Assembly (NCBI RefSeq): GCF_000143415.4
Contig: NW_003314267.1
Span: 3,460,387-3,524,386 of the forward strand
Source: Selaginella moellendorffii
Taxonomy: Eukaryota; Streptophyta; Lycopodiopsida; Selaginellales; Selaginellaceae
DNA: 64,000 nt
Direction of reading: 5' to 3'
Shown: in pieces, positions 1 to 12,950 of the stretch
Layout of the letters: the number at the start of each line of letters is the position of its first letter
Position numbering within the stretch: position 1 is the stretch's first letter
Position numbers and translations under genes: made by a program
The notes under the pieces: generated by a model
Told to the model about the DNA's origin: nothing
Seen by the model: the letters and a program-made list of their open reading frames with translations, nothing else
The model's database searches: none

Positions 1-1520
1 AGCCCCCGGGACAAAGCAAGAGAATGAGCCGGTACCTCTATAGCTTATCTTGGCCACTAGTCTTTTGCTCCTATCCTTTGATCGTTGCACCAAACAATAT
101 AGGATCATTGCCTTCATCCTCGAGGTTGTAAGCGACTAAATTTTCCATTTTACTTTAGTCACTTAACCACACCTCCGACCACTTGGAGGAGTCTCATTCA
201 CAACCTCCATAAGTCCAATTCAAGACTTGGGACTTGTTAGCCCCAAGAATGGCATCCATGCCACCCAACCTTTGCACCTGGTCCAAGTGCTCCATGTGTC
301 TGATCCCATGATCGACACTCAAAGGTACCACCTACATAACAGCCTATTACGCTAAGGCCATGCCCAATCACCTTTGCCGCACTAGTAGTCCAATACCACT
401 TGCATCACAGTCTTGTCTCTCCAAGACTGGGCCAACCATTCGTGAGTGGTCATCCCAAATCTACTCCTTAGCATCCTTAGGATGCCCACCGACAAGGGGA
501 ATAGCCTTCCCCAATATCCCTCTTTCAATCCCCACCAAATCCCTTCCTACCCATGGCCATGTTCCCCAACACTGCCATTGGGTCAAGGCCCACAAGCTTG
601 ACTACTAAGTCCCAATGTCCTCTGGGACTTCCTCACCATGTGACTGTATCTTTAGTCACTATGCCAGAGGTTTGCTCCTCTTCTTTTCCACAGTTTGGGA
701 CTTTGGGGCAACATTTCGGAACACTGTGGCCTTACGCGAGCCATTGGGGTACTCTCCCCGCCTTCTGTCTTTGGGTGCTCTAGCCATGGGCTTAGAGCGA
801 GGTTTTGTTGAGCCACACCAGGTATCCAAGTAGGTAGTGCCCACACTTAGACTGGGAGCATTGACCATTTGATCTCCCGGGGGAACTAGAGCCGGCTTTT
901 GAACACTTCACCAAGCTACCCTGCTTGTCTGTCCGTATTCACTATAGTCTTGGACTTCTCAGTGGTCATCCCATCACCCAACAGCTGGGTATGGCTTTCT
1001 TGGGCCAAACTAGCCTTTTCTGGCCAAACTGGCTCCACTGGGCTCCAACCCCCACACTCTCCCTACTATACTTTTGGAACCTCACACAGGCCCCCCCCCC
1101 CCCCCCCCCCTGGGGGAAGATCGCTTTGGGTTTTCACCCAACAGCTTGGATTAATATTCGGCCTTGGACTCAGACTCGGACTTGGACTCGGACTCAGTCT
1201 TGGACTCAGACTCGGACTCGGTCTCTCGTGTCATCTCGGACTCCATCTCGGGCCCATCTCGGACTCCACCTTGAGTCCATCTCAGACTCCATTTCGGATT
1301 CCATCTTGGGTCCATCTCGGGTCCATCTCGGACTCCATCTCGTGTCCATCTCGGATCTGTCTCAGACTCCATCTCGGGTCCATCTCAGATCCATCTCGGA
1401 CTCTTCCACGTGTCATGTGTTGGTCCTCTTGTGTCCCTTTTCTAGAGACTCACTTATTGCTCACTTCGTGCTTGTTCCTTGAGCCCTTCGTTGGGAGTTT
1501 CACTCCTGCTCTCGACCTTT
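1..1520 (-). repeat. degenerate LTR-like repeat with poly-C and 12-mer array
   Basis: No gene is supported here. The stretch around 1060-1140 reads, in reverse complement, like the poly-G and 'ggttccaaaagtatagtag' part of the gypsy LTRs at 24129-25265 and 44505-45618. A run of about 20 C lies near 1089-1110. From about 1160 to 1400 there is an array built on a roughly 12-bp unit of the type GGACTCNATCTC, the complement of the GAGTCCGAGATC array in those LTRs. The long open frames over this array are a by-product of its 3n period. The first 880 bases show no further recognisable structure. Confidence 0.55.
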
Positions 1521-4100
1521 CAAGTCGAAGCTTTTAGTCTAAACGTGTTATGTTCGTTTGGCTTTCACTTTGGCCACTACCACATGGCACCCTTTTGGCT
1601 CCACTTTGGGGCCTAGGGGTTTTGTGTCTCACAGAGGTATTCTTTCGGTTCCATAGTAAAGGCTTTGCTTTGCCAAGTCTAGGGGTGTTCACCTTTAGTA
1701 AGTCTCCCCAATATTTTCTGGTATGGGCTCTATCTATGGCCCAACCTTACAACCCACTCATAGGTCCTTTTTTAGAGACTATTTTCTTGACTCACAATAC
1801 CATTGCATTGTCGTAGTTCATTTTCCTTATGCGTCCTTTTCATTTGGTCACTTTGATCAAGTCACACCATTACCAATAGTTTAAATCAACATTTTGAACT
1901 AGGAACCTTATTCTTTAACCTTAGAAAGACCTTAACCTTAGGAGGACCTTATCCTTGCTTAGCCATAAAATCACCTAGTGATCTAACTTTGACACCTTAA
2001 TAAGTTTCTCAATAAGTTCTAGGCCTTCCAAACCTTTAAGTTGTTGACCATGACTCTGGGGGTAACCCCCACACTTGGCAGTGTGCCCAAGCCAGCCCTT
2101 CCGGCCAAGGGTCCATAGCAACTGAGATTGGGTGTCCCAATCTTATTCACCACGTCCTTGGTGCCACTTGCACCAAAGTGTTCAAGTTAGATATATCAAA
2201 TTTTCACACTAAATAATTTAATTGTATGTCATGACTCCCCTGCTTGGCGATATGCCTAAGCTAGTCTCCTTACTGAGAGTATATGACCACTGAAAAATAA
2301 GTGTCCTCATATTCTAAACCATCACCACGCCCTAGTGACTTGGGACTCGAACCCAAGCACTAGAGGGTTGGGACTCGAACCCAACCTCCGTATAAGCATA
2401 TATGGACAGCATCACCATCACCTAGGATGCCTAGTATGATTCCCCATGCTAGTGCACCAACTTATACCTAAAGCATGCTATAGATCATAGTTTAGGAACC
2501 TAGTTCATTTGAACTTCCAAGTCTTCTCACTTGACAAGTCTCAATACCTTATGGTTGGGTGGATTGTGTGTGCTTGGGAAAAATTTGGAAAACATTGCAA
2601 AGTATGATCATGCATGGACTCCTCTATATTTGGCTTTATATGTCACCCCTTTTGAAGTTAACACCTTCAACTAGGGCTTTTGTCCCCCCGACTTGCCAAT
2701 CTTGCTTAGTAAGTCATCCGACCAATGTAACATAGTTTCATGCATAAGCATGAAAGTCTTTAACCATTGATTTTCATTGAAAGCCATTTCTTTGAACACT
2801 AAGGAATTAGTTCTCTAATTTTGATAGCCTCACTTTATAGCAAACTTCAAGACTATGTTTCTGCTATACCATTCTAATTTTACACAATTCTATTAATCAT
2901 TTACACTTGCCTTTCTAGATATCAACCTACCCATAATTGTCTTTGGGAACATTGAAGGGATTTTATCTTTTAGTTTGCTAAAGCCTCTCCTTTCACAAAC
3001 TTTTTAATTGCTATATGATCTAATATGGATAATTTTATACTTTAGATTCTCCATGGCATCACAATTGTTAATAGCAACACCTTTGAGCACCCATTTGATC
3101 CTCCACTCCCAATTTGTATAACCACTTTTAATTATACCCTTTGATTACTATAGTTGGTTTCATACGTTTCCTTCAGTTATTCTCCTCCAGGCTAGAAAGA
3201 TAGCTTTGCACTTTTTACCATGTCTTAGCAAGTATTCTTAAGGATAAACCTACTTAATAGTTTAAGAAGTGGTTCCTTAATTTGGATATACTCACATTGT
3301 AATCCCACACACTAGGATTAATGTTGCTATTTATGATCTTTTACATGTCCGTCACTAACCTTGCTAAAATCCCTTTTGCTTTTGTCCAATTCGAATAGAT
3401 AGACTTCTTTCGTCTCTACAACCTTGGACATTGAATAATACTTTCTATCCATTATTCGTTAGGGACTTAGTCCCTTGAGTTTTATCTAATGCCTTCATGA
3501 TATTAAACACCATTTCCTAGTGTTTTAGAGTGTTTAGGTGTTCTAATGATGGCATTTTTTGACAATAAGAATTTCCTTTTATAACATTGACTTACTATAT
3601 TGCAACATAAGTAATTTATCCCTGCATAGGATATATTTAACCTTTTTATCCCAATAAAAAATCTTGGGAAGTTAATTTCTACCAATCTAATCAATTATGC
3701 CACATATTTTGCTTAAATGCCTTATAGTCATCAAGTCCTGCAATTCATTGCTAGTGCTTTTGCATCTTCATCATTATTTGGGTTCACACACTCAAATTGC
3801 ATGTCTCCCACTTTATGCTATACCAATCCCATTTCTATTAAAATTCTTTCGGCAAAGGGTTCTCATGAACCAATCAATTTCACTTTAAGGCCTCATCCCT
3901 TGAAACACTTGGGGTCTTCACCCCATCAGTTCTATGAGCTTACTTTCATGACACTTTCCATTTGTGTCTAGGTTTTTGCCAAAACCAAAACAGTCATTTC
4001 TCATGCCAATTATTAATTAATATTGCACTATAGTGTTCACACACAATTTTGTGCCAAAGTTGTTTTCTTATAGGAACACCATATCTCATTGAAATGTTGG
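1521..4100. other. no gene seen; scattered decayed repeat
   Basis: No frame with coding character. Short pieces near 2330-2400 ('ttgggactcgaacccaa') resemble the reverse complement of the region just upstream of the gypsy 3' LTR (around 44240-44300), so an old minus-strand gypsy copy probably lies here. The rest is AT-rich sequence I cannot assign. Confidence 0.4.
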
Positions 4101-6660
4101 TTATATGAGCATGATGTTCAATATCTAGGCATATTATTGGATAATAAAGATTTGTGTTGAAGTGAACTTTTGTAAAGTTTTAGGTAAAAGGAAGTTGATT
4201 GAGTCTTAAGAATTTATATTTCTAGACAAAGAGTTATTCTTTGTCTAGGATGGAAAATTCTCCACAAATTTTCATAGACTTTTCTAATGGTTAATTTGTT
4301 AATTATTTTACTCGAAAACCATTCCTTTTTCGTAAGTCATTGCAAATTAGTAAAGGGGTTTGAGTTGACTTTGGTTAACTTAAACTTGAGTAAGCAGTTT
4401 ATAAGATGTGGCCCAAAAGGGATTCTAATTTTTTAGGTTAAGGCAATTGAGTTTGATAGAGTCTAGAGTAAAAGTGGCTATTGCTTTTCTAGAAAGGTGA
4501 CTCTTGTGCTTTTCTTTTGTAGCATTATACTTGATGGTAGGTTATACCTTGCATTGAATTAGACTCTATGAGAGTAGTGAGTTCTCACTAATTTGACTTA
4601 ATTATGGTGGTTCTGTGTCTTGGTGAGGGATAGTGATGTCCAACTTAATTATTTACGATGGAGATGTTAATATCTATATTATATCTTTATTTATTAAGAG
4701 GTTATACACCATATGAGTCCATCTTATGGTTTTCACTTTAGTTTCAAGTGTTAATCATGCATAGCTAGCTTTTTCAATTATGCTCAGAGCTGTCAACTAA
4801 ACATGTTAGTGAGCTTATCATGGTTTGATTGGATTCAGGTAGTCATTTTGTTCGTACTTATCTATATTCCTATATGTTGTGTGTGGAGTGTTACTTTTCC
4901 ATTGTACAAGTATATGACATGATGATGTGAGTTTGGTGTTAGATTTTATGAAAGTTAGTTGAAGAGTGATTGTTAATTGCTTTGGGACTTATGATTACTT
5001 ATAGACTTCTTTGAAGACTATTGACACTTTACTCAGCTTGATGATGATTTAGTAGTGATGGGCTCACTACCAAATAGTGTTGTGAAGGATCATGTTATTG
5101 ATCTTGCATGGTTTCTCTATATTAGCATTTTGATTTAATCTTTATCAATATTATTTAGTTATATTTAGTTTTTGGTGTTAGATTGTTTTGATGTGGTGAT
5201 CACTCCTTAATGAAGTGTTATTTGTAGCTAAGTTTTGCTAAAAGATTGGTCTCAAATACTAAATTTAGTATTTTCAACTTTGGTTAGCTTGGTTGTTAAA
5301 GAGTATTGAGTGGTGACTTACTCTTGCTTTCTTTTAGTTTTGTTTTGGTGTTAATGGCATTGAAGTGATGCCTTGATATTAATATTATTAAAGTTGAGAT
5401 TGAATGAGATGAGATATCATTTTGTTTTGCTAGTTTTAATAAAAATATATTGATAGTTTGGCTATACCTTTATATTATTGACATTTGTGCACTTGCTAGT
5501 TTGCAACTATGTTAATATTCAAATGAATTGAGTGGCAAGTTAAGTTAACTATATTTTAGAAAAGGTTTTTTAATAAAGGTTAAACTTTGGCTTTTCCTTA
5601 GAAAGTGATCTAATCATGAACTATCTTGGCTTTGCAAGTAGAAAAGCTGGTGGTTGGTATTAAATTTATTAGTTTCTTGTGGATTTAAGTTGGGATATAT
5701 CAATCATTAATGATTCTTTTTATGCTTGTTATGAAGTGAGTTACATTTCGCTATAAACAGTGGATTCATAAAGGATCAATCTTAGTCACTTGTTGACCAT
5801 AATTTTGTTGTATTTAGCTTTTGAATTGATATAAAAATACTCATTATTAACTTGTCTTTATAAAGTTTAGCATATGAATGTATTGAACAAAATATTGTGG
5901 ATTGTACCATGATTTCTTCTTTGGCATTGAAGTTGGTTTATGTGATCATTTTTAAGGGAGATTTGGCTATAAGCTTCTTCAAGCTTCTGGCTATTTGAGT
6001 TTCATGTTCATTATTCCATTTATTTAAGAGTTGTTGGGGAAGGCATATTTGCTTATTAGCTTCGATGTTGAAGTTAGTGTTTGCATTTGGTAATCATTAG
6101 TGATGATTGATTGTCATCTAGAATAGTTGATTATCTTTATCAAAAGTTTTACTTAATTATTGTTGATGTTGAATGATTTACTATTCTTTGGGATGGTGGA
6201 TTATTTATTTGATAATGATTATGCGTCTCTCTATTAATGGGATGATTGATGATTTTTCATGATAGTTAGTTGTTTTCTTTAATAGCTTTTGGCTTTTCTT
6301 ATTATTACATAATCTATGATTCACTTTAAATTGGTTTATTGGATTTGAGATGTTGGTAAAGATGTTACCAATGCTTTTTTGACTAACTTTGGTTCCTTAG
6401 TATTGTTGATAGGAATCTATTTAGATTGGCTAGTGCAACTATTAGCATGAATGAATGTTTATTCACCCTTGCAATATTTATTCTATTCTATTGATTGTTG
6501 TTATGGTTAATTCTAATAGATTTAGATATTATTTCCTTTAGATGATACATTCATGAGCATTTTGTTTGTTCAGTTAATGATACTTTATGTTTTTTAAATT
6601 GTCTTTCGTAAATTGTTTAGCATGGTATTTACAATATTTAATAGTTAAACTTTAGGGGTG
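4100..6660 (+). repeat. AT-rich LARD-like LTR-element interior
   Basis: This is a long AT-rich non-coding stretch. Segments match by eye the sequence at 12950-14016 on the same strand and at 17990-19480 on the opposite strand; examples are the stretch with 'tttagattggctagtg' and the one with 'ttatgaagtgagtta'. Because the copies lead into TGTCG-type LTRs, I read this as the non-coding interior of a large retrotransposon derivative. No gag or pol frame is visible. Both boundaries are approximate. Confidence 0.55.
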
Positions 6661-7110
6661 GGGTATCTATATCTTAGCTAGTACCCATAGATACGCCACC
6701 AATTAAGCTTTAGCTGATGGGGTATCTATATCCTCACATTAGACCATTGGTATGCTACAATAACGCTAGACTCTATATGGCTTTGTTTTACATGCTGGTT
6801 CTAACATTAGGATGTTGGATGCTCTAGGACTATTCCAAGTTGTTGTGCTTCTCCTTTCACTCTTTATGCTATACACTTAAAAGTTACACTGCGCTTCTAT
6901 CCCTTCACTCTTTAGGCTGTACACTCAAGAGTCACTCTATGTTTCTATCCCTTCACTCTTTAGGTAGTATACTCAAAAGTCATTTTATGCTTCTATCCTT
7001 TTATTTCGTGAGTTGTATATTTAGGAGTTGTTTCAGGCTTTGCTTCTTTCACTCCTTGGCTCTATGCTCAGGAGTTTGGCTTTATCCCTTTGTTTAGTGG
7101 CCTAACACCC
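6661..7110 (+). repeat. 3' part of a TGTCG-type LTR
   Basis: The text from 'accattggtatgctac' through the repeated 'ctttcactctttaggc' blocks follows the solo LTR at 16283-17423 (its 17040-17280 part). The copy is truncated at both ends and decayed. Confidence 0.6.
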
Positions 7111-7114
7111 TAAA

Positions 7115-7680
7115 ATTTGGGTTAAACAGCTAAGTACACCAAGCCTCAAGGTTTTTGATTATCTTGTGGTATAACAAGACTTATTCATAAGACCTTTTAA
7201 ATCCCAAGCATTGGGTACATCTCTTATTTTAGCACATTAGGAGGAAATACTATGAGCTCACAGCCTAGTATTTATACCTCAACTCCCCACTTCCATCCCA
7301 AAGGGAAGGCCCAAGCCCCTAGGAAGGGGTGATGGTACTTAAGTAGGGCACCATTTCATTTGAGTCAAGAGTATTGTAGTTGGTTTCCCTTCTCATTCAA
7401 GACTATTAACGCGTAATTGATTTATTTTTTAGGAGTAGGAGTTACTCTTGAGCATTTCCTCAAGGAGCCTCTTTAACACTCCTCAAGCCCATGTTTACTT
7501 TCATTTAAGGCTACTAACCCCCAATCTTAACCCTCAACTTGGTTTGGAAGAATTATTGGAGAGTTCTTTCAAGACTAGGTCCTTAGCCTCATTATCCTTA
7601 CTATAGTTTTGGAACCCTTTGCGACTAGTTGCCTCACATAGAATAGCTAATCTACATAAAAGAAGGATTAATAGATTCAG
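7115..7680 (-). repeat. fragment of the 1.1-kb gypsy LTR, reversed
   Basis: In reverse complement this matches the second half of the gypsy LTR at 24129-25265. The blocks 'aggaaggggtgatggtac', 'acttccatcccaaaggga' and 'ggtataacaagactt' correspond to 'cttcctaggggcttggg', 'cccttcgggatggaagt' and 'aagtcttgttgtacc'. No coding content. Confidence 0.6.
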
Positions 7681-7694
7681 TCCGGAAATGGAGG

Positions 7695-7930
7695 TGTTGA
7701 TTCCCCTTAATTCAAGTTAATAAGGACATTGACATCTCTAAAAAGGGGGCAAATGTAGAATATATAATTATGGGATGAAATTTGGATATATTATCACTAT
7801 GAATCTTTAGAACTTTGAGGGATAAATAGAGATAAAATAGTCAATAAAGGTTCTTTCATAAAGCAACTACCTTTTTTCCAATTGATTTAAGATGAGAGAG
7901 ATAGGGGAGAAAGATAATATAAGTTGCCAT
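7695..7930 (+). repeat. decayed TRIM terminal repeat
   Basis: It follows the reverse complement of the 162-bp terminal repeats of the TRIM-like element at 14920-15642, starting from the purine-rich tract 'aaaaagggggcaaa' and running through 'gggatgaaatttggatat' and 'gagagagataggggagaa'. Only one terminal repeat and its flanking purine tract remain. Confidence 0.6.
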
Positions 7931-7935
7931 ATGGG

Positions 7936-10890
7936 TGCCAGTGTTATTTGTGAAAAAGAAAAATGACTCTATGCATATATGCATAGACTATTGGTTGTTT
8001 AACAAGTATACAAAAAAGAACAAATATGCTTTATTTTGTTAAAGTGGGACTTATTCAGTAAAGTGGGACATTAATTAGCATGTGTCCACATGCCATTTCC
8101 TAGTACTTAATTAATATTTATTAATATTTCTATCAGTTTTTTAATTTATTTTTTTATATTTCACAATATTATAACACAAAATCATATGAAAAGTTTTTAA
8201 TTTATAAATTATAAAGCTAAAACTTCAATTTTTTATTGTTGTTATAAAAATGGCATGTGGCCACACACCATAAGTGGGATAATGAAAAGTTCCACTTTAA
8301 CGAAATAAAGCATAAATACTCTTTTTACCAAGGATTGAGGACTTATTCTATAGGTTGGGAAAGGCAAAATATGTTTTGGGATTTGATCTAAAGTTTGGAT
8401 ATTACCAAATCAAAGTAGTAAAGGAAAAATGTCAAAAAAACAATTTGTCAAATGAGGTATGAGAGTTTTGAGTTTTTAGTGATACCCTTTAAGTTGTCTA
8501 ATGCACTGGTAACAATCTCGACACTAATGAACCATATCTTTGTATGATCTTTTTGTGGTAGTCTACATTAATGACATTTTTATCTATATCAAAATGCTAG
8601 AGGAATATGTTGAACACCTAATGAATATGTTTGAGAAACTAAAGGAACATAAATTATATTCTAAAGAAAGTAAATGTGATTTCGCTCAATAAGAGGTAAA
8701 GTTTCTCAGATATATAATGGGCAAGGACAGGCTTAAAGTGGATCTTGAGAAGGTTTAAGAAATCCAAGAATGGGAAAAACCATCAAGTATACATAAATTA
8801 AAGGCATTTTTATGGTTATACAACTAATATCGAAAGTTCATCAAACACTATTTAAGAGTAACTCTACCTTTAACAAATTAAATGGGAAAAGAGAAGATTG
8901 TATAGTGGCATTTGTCCACCTCAAAGGGGAATTAAGGAAGGCTCTTATGTTGGCATTATCAAATTTTGGTAAGGACTTCGAAGTAGAAATAGACACCTCA
9001 AATTTTGCATTAAACGTAGTTTTGAAGTAAAAGAATTACCCAATAGTGTTTTTCTTGAAGAAGTTAGATAAGGCTCAATAAATGTGGCCTGCCATGAAAA
9101 AGAACTATTTGTGGTGATCAAGATGATCAAGGAATGGCAATATTACCTTATGAAGCACTTCAAGGTATATATCGATAATGTGGCAATGAAACACTTTTTG
9201 TCAAACCTTGACTTCCAAGGAAAATAGGGTTGGTGGGCCAATGCTTTGGCTAAGCTCAATTGCGAGATTTTGTATAAATCTGTTAAAAGCTTGATGCTTT
9301 AAATCAAAAAGCAAGCTTGAAGTTGGCAATATCTAATGCAACAATAACTTTTTAGGATGATGTATGGACAATGTATGAGGATGATAGTTTAGCACAATAA
9401 GTGTTGCTAAGGAATGAAAATGTGTGCGATGCTCACCAAAAGTGAGTTACATAGAGAAGAGAAAATTGATTATGTGAAATATGACAAACTCATTTATTAT
9501 AAGCAAACAAGGGTGTATGTCCCAAAAGGGGAACTAATGAAGATGGAGAAGAATGTTATGATAAACTTTTTGTAAGACACAACAAAGTGCCCAAGACAAT
9601 AGATTTACTTAAGAAAAAGCATCACTAGCTAAACATGACTAGGACATTTAAAACTATGTAAAGATATGCCCACTGTATCAGCAAGTAAAGGCTATGACCA
9701 AAGCTAGTGGGGGCTTGTTACAAAGCCTTTTAATCCTCGATTGTCCATGAAAATGTCTTACAATAAACTTTATTAAAGGACTCCCCTCAAATGAAGGGTT
9801 TGATGTGATATTCATGGTGGTAGATTGGCTTTCTAAAATGGCACTTTTCATACCCATTACAATGGAAGTGGATTCGAAAGGTGTGGCGAAACTATTCTTT
9901 AAACAAGTGGTTCAAGTGCGAGGAAGGCTAAAAGAAATCATTTCAAATCAAGATAAATTTTTTACTAGTAATCTCTAAAGAACTCTCCTAGAGTAGAATC
10001 ACACTAAGCTACAATTCAATATAGCCTATCACCCACAGACATGTAATAAGTAGCAAGTTAAATATAATAGTAATAACATTTCTTGACAAATGGGCAAACA
10101 GAAAGGGTAAATAGGTAGATAGAGGATTATTTGTGATGTTATGTCTTTAGAGGTTAGATTAATTGGGTAAGTCATTTGTGACTTTGAGAAATGTGTTATA
10201 ACAATTTACCACATTCAAGTATTGGGGTGAGTCCATAGGAAGTTATTAATAAGCAAGTTATTGAAGGTCCCATAGAACTTGGTGTGGCTAGTACCATGGA
10301 GAGTTACCTGCAATGGAGGAATTTATAGCAGAAAAACTCAACATTTGGAATTTGGTGAGGGATTCTTTAGAACAAGGTCAACAAAGGCAAATTAAATATA
10401 TGAACCAAAAGTGCAGAGATATGGGTTCTAACTTGGGGAGAAGGTCTAGAACACAAAAAGTTACCAAATGAGTCCATTAGAAATTGACCCAAAAGTAAAG
10501 TGTATATATTTTTAGAACAAAGTGATCTTAAGTTTTTTTAAAATATTTATAAAACCCTATGAAATTAAGGCTCAAATTAGTAATGTGGCTTACTTTCTTG
10601 GGAGATGGGGAGGATGCACCTTATGCTCTACGTGAATTTACTCAAGCCAGACTTTGGGGACCCTTTTTGCAAAGACCAAGTGAGACTTTTATTCGAGGTT
10701 ATTTAAGAGGAAAAGAAATATGAAGTTGAGGCCATCATTAATGTGCATAATAGCAAGCAACAAAGATGTGAGGTGAAAGAGTTCCATGTGAAGCAAAAAG
10801 GGTTTCCACCCTACAAAGCAACATAAGAACTAGAAAAAAAAACCTAACAAATGCTCAAGATCTAATAGAGGAATTTTTACAAAGTAGAAT
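7936..10890 (+). pseudogene. decayed gypsy pol (RT, RNase H, integrase, chromodomain-like tail)
   Basis: This is a strongly decayed copy of the pol region of the gypsy element at 24129-45618, with stops and indels throughout. It begins inside RT, interrupted at 8026-8313 by a MITE, passes the RT active-site region near 8560 and RNase H near 8960-9290, then the integrase zinc-binding region and core near 9530-10040, and ends in a chromodomain-like tail near 10700-10880. It lacks the 14-kb insertion and so gives the empty-site sequence (near 9390) for placing that insertion. The 47-nt and 52-nt candidate introns of the younger copy are recognisable here near 10035-10080 and 10490-10550. Confidence 0.75.
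8026..8313 (-). mobile_element. 288-bp MITE related to the 14-kb DNA transposon
   Basis: The terminal inverted repeats are 24 bp with a core ATTTYGTTAAAGTGG, and AAAT target copies lie at 8022-8025 and 8314-8317. Inside the left end are the spaced 'gtggga' motifs with 'ttattcagtaaa' seen in reverse complement at the right end of the 14-kb element. Inside the right end is 'cattatcccact'-type sequence matching its left end. The MITE is therefore an inverted, internally deleted relative. It keeps two palindrome copies, near 8077-8097 and 8250-8271. It has no coding capacity. The host site is the RT of the decayed gypsy copy, whose younger homologue shows the uninterrupted sequence. Confidence 0.85.
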
Positions 10891-11236
10891 TTTATATATT
10901 TATGAAAAATTCAATTAAAGTATCCATTTATGAAATTGAGGAATGTCCTATATTGAAAGCCAAAAGTAAGTTAATTAGTATTAGGTCAATTAGGCATAGA
11001 GAGCTACAACCAACTCCCCAAAAGGATGTCAAATCCATAAACATATTCCATGAAGTTTGGGTTCAAATCCCAACCAACCCTCTACTAGGGTGAGGTGAAG
11101 TGAAGGGTATATATAGACTTCTAGTAGAGGAGGCTAACTTAGGCACACCACTAAATGGGAAGCCATGGTTAATAAGTTATAAGATTGAATAGATATATTC
11201 AATGTGGTGTCAAATTTCTTCTATAAATAATAGAGT

Positions 11237-12190
11237 TGTAAAGAACCATTTCCCTAAGGTGCTGTAAGTTAAAGGATCCCTGAAATCATAACCAAAATGA
11301 TAAAGAGTTTATCGGACGAGATTGAGTTTGAGTTTGAGTAAAAGACTAAGTCTGAGATATGAGATTGGGTCCGAAACCAAGTTCAAGTGTAAGATCGAGT
11401 TCAAGTCCAAATATTAATATAGGTTCTGGGGTGAAAGCCCAAAACAATCATCCCCCTGAGGGGGTGGGGGCTGTGAGGGGTTCCAAAAGTATAATAGGGA
11501 TAATGAAGTTAAAGATCTAGTCTTGAACGAACACTTCAGTGGTGCTTCCAAATTAAGTTGGGGAAAAGATTAAGGGTTAATAACCTTGGGTGGGAGTGAG
11601 CATAGGCTTGAGGAGTGCTAGAAAGGCTTTTCAAGTGCTCAAGAGTAACTCTTGCTCTTGGAAGGGAAATTGTTTATGGTGCTCCCGACTCAAGTTTTAG
11701 TGGTGTCCCACTTGAGTATTATTAAGCTTATTGGTTTTTGCCCTTCCTAAGGGCTTGAGCCTTCCCTTCAAGATGGAGGTGGGGAATTGACATACCTATA
11801 TTAAGTCATTAAGCTATAGTGTTTCCCTTTGGTGTCCCAGACTAAGAGATACACCCAAAGCTTGGGATTTAGAGGGTTCTATGAACAAACCTCGTGTACC
11901 ATGGGATATTAAGAACTTGGAGGTTTGGTGTACTTAGTTATTATTTGTGCCTATAGGGAGTGTAGCTGAACTTGAAATTCAATTTAATCTGGGGAGGGGG
12001 ATTAAGAGAGAGTTTAGGAACCTATGAAGAGTTGGTTGATACTTTGTTACTCGTGTAATAAATATCTAAACCTAAGTAGGATTAAGTTGGAGTTAGTACG
12101 ATATGGGAACCTTGGCAAGGGAACTTAAGGCAAAGGTGGTCGGATAGATGAGATAAATTAACAAATTGATAAAGGAAATTTTAGCTTACA
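11237..12190 (+). repeat. 3' LTR of the decayed gypsy copy
   Basis: It starts TGTAAAGAACC and ends AGCTTACA, like the intact LTRs at 24129-25265 and 44505-45618, and lies directly downstream of the decayed pol. It includes the short GA-rich 12-mer array near 11310-11400 and the 'gggggtgggggctgtgagg' tract. The matching 5' LTR is not in place. Confidence 0.75.
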
Positions 12191-12289
12191 ACATGATGAT
12201 GTTTTATATACTTATATAAAATAGGAGAGTCATAGTAAGCATGAAGGAAGAATGGAATGAAAACCAAAGGAAAAAGCACTATTAGAAAT

Positions 12290-12950
12290 AAAAGATTATC
12301 CAAATTAATCCTTACAAAATAATGAAAATTGTCATTAAGTTAATATTGAGAATGTAAATGCATGAAATACAAAGTTCTTAAATCTATTATAAAGCCCACA
12401 GATCGGCACCTCAACCCATCCACTAACTCTAGAATAATAAGCTTCTAAGGAGGGAGAGGATTTTGATATAGAGTATTAGCATAGTTTATTGACCTCCTAG
12501 GGTGAAGAATAATCTTAACATCATAGATTTAAATTTTCAAGGCCTATTGAGGAGTACAACTAACTAAGTTTTTTCACTTTAATAATGAAGTGATTGTAAT
12601 ATGATCACCTTGTCTAAGAACTATGCAAGTAAGCATGTAACTTCTCAAAACCCCAAACCCCTACTAAACAGTGTAGACCACTCTTAAGCTTATAAGATAA
12701 AAAGTTCAACTCACAAGCTAAGCTTAATTTTTAATTGTAGTTTAATAAATTTTATTAATTAAGGTTTATGGGAAACTTAACTGTAACTTATAATTTAACA
12801 TCTCTCTGCACTTTATATAAGTAAAGCTTTTAAAGGATTCAAGAACTTAAATATTTACTACATACCATAATAAGTAGGTTTGTCATAACTTTAAATAAAA
12901 TAAGATTTATTTATAAACAATCTACTTTATTTAGAAAAGTAATCTTGAAT
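12290..12950 (-). pseudogene. remnant of the short-LTR gypsy RNase H region
   Basis: Near 12320-12360 ('ttgagaatgtaaatgc') and 12560-12690 ('ttcactttaataatgaagt' and the later 'ctcaaaaccccaaac') the sequence follows the minus-strand element at 23700-23780 and 45625-45720. Only short stretches are recognisable and no frame is open. From about 12700 to 12950 I see nothing assignable. Confidence 0.5.

Noticed and set aside
1089-1110. Poly-C run as a functional purine tract
   Set aside because: It sits inside an LTR-like sequence rather than next to an LTR start, and the same run varies in length in other LTRs, as expected of slippage.
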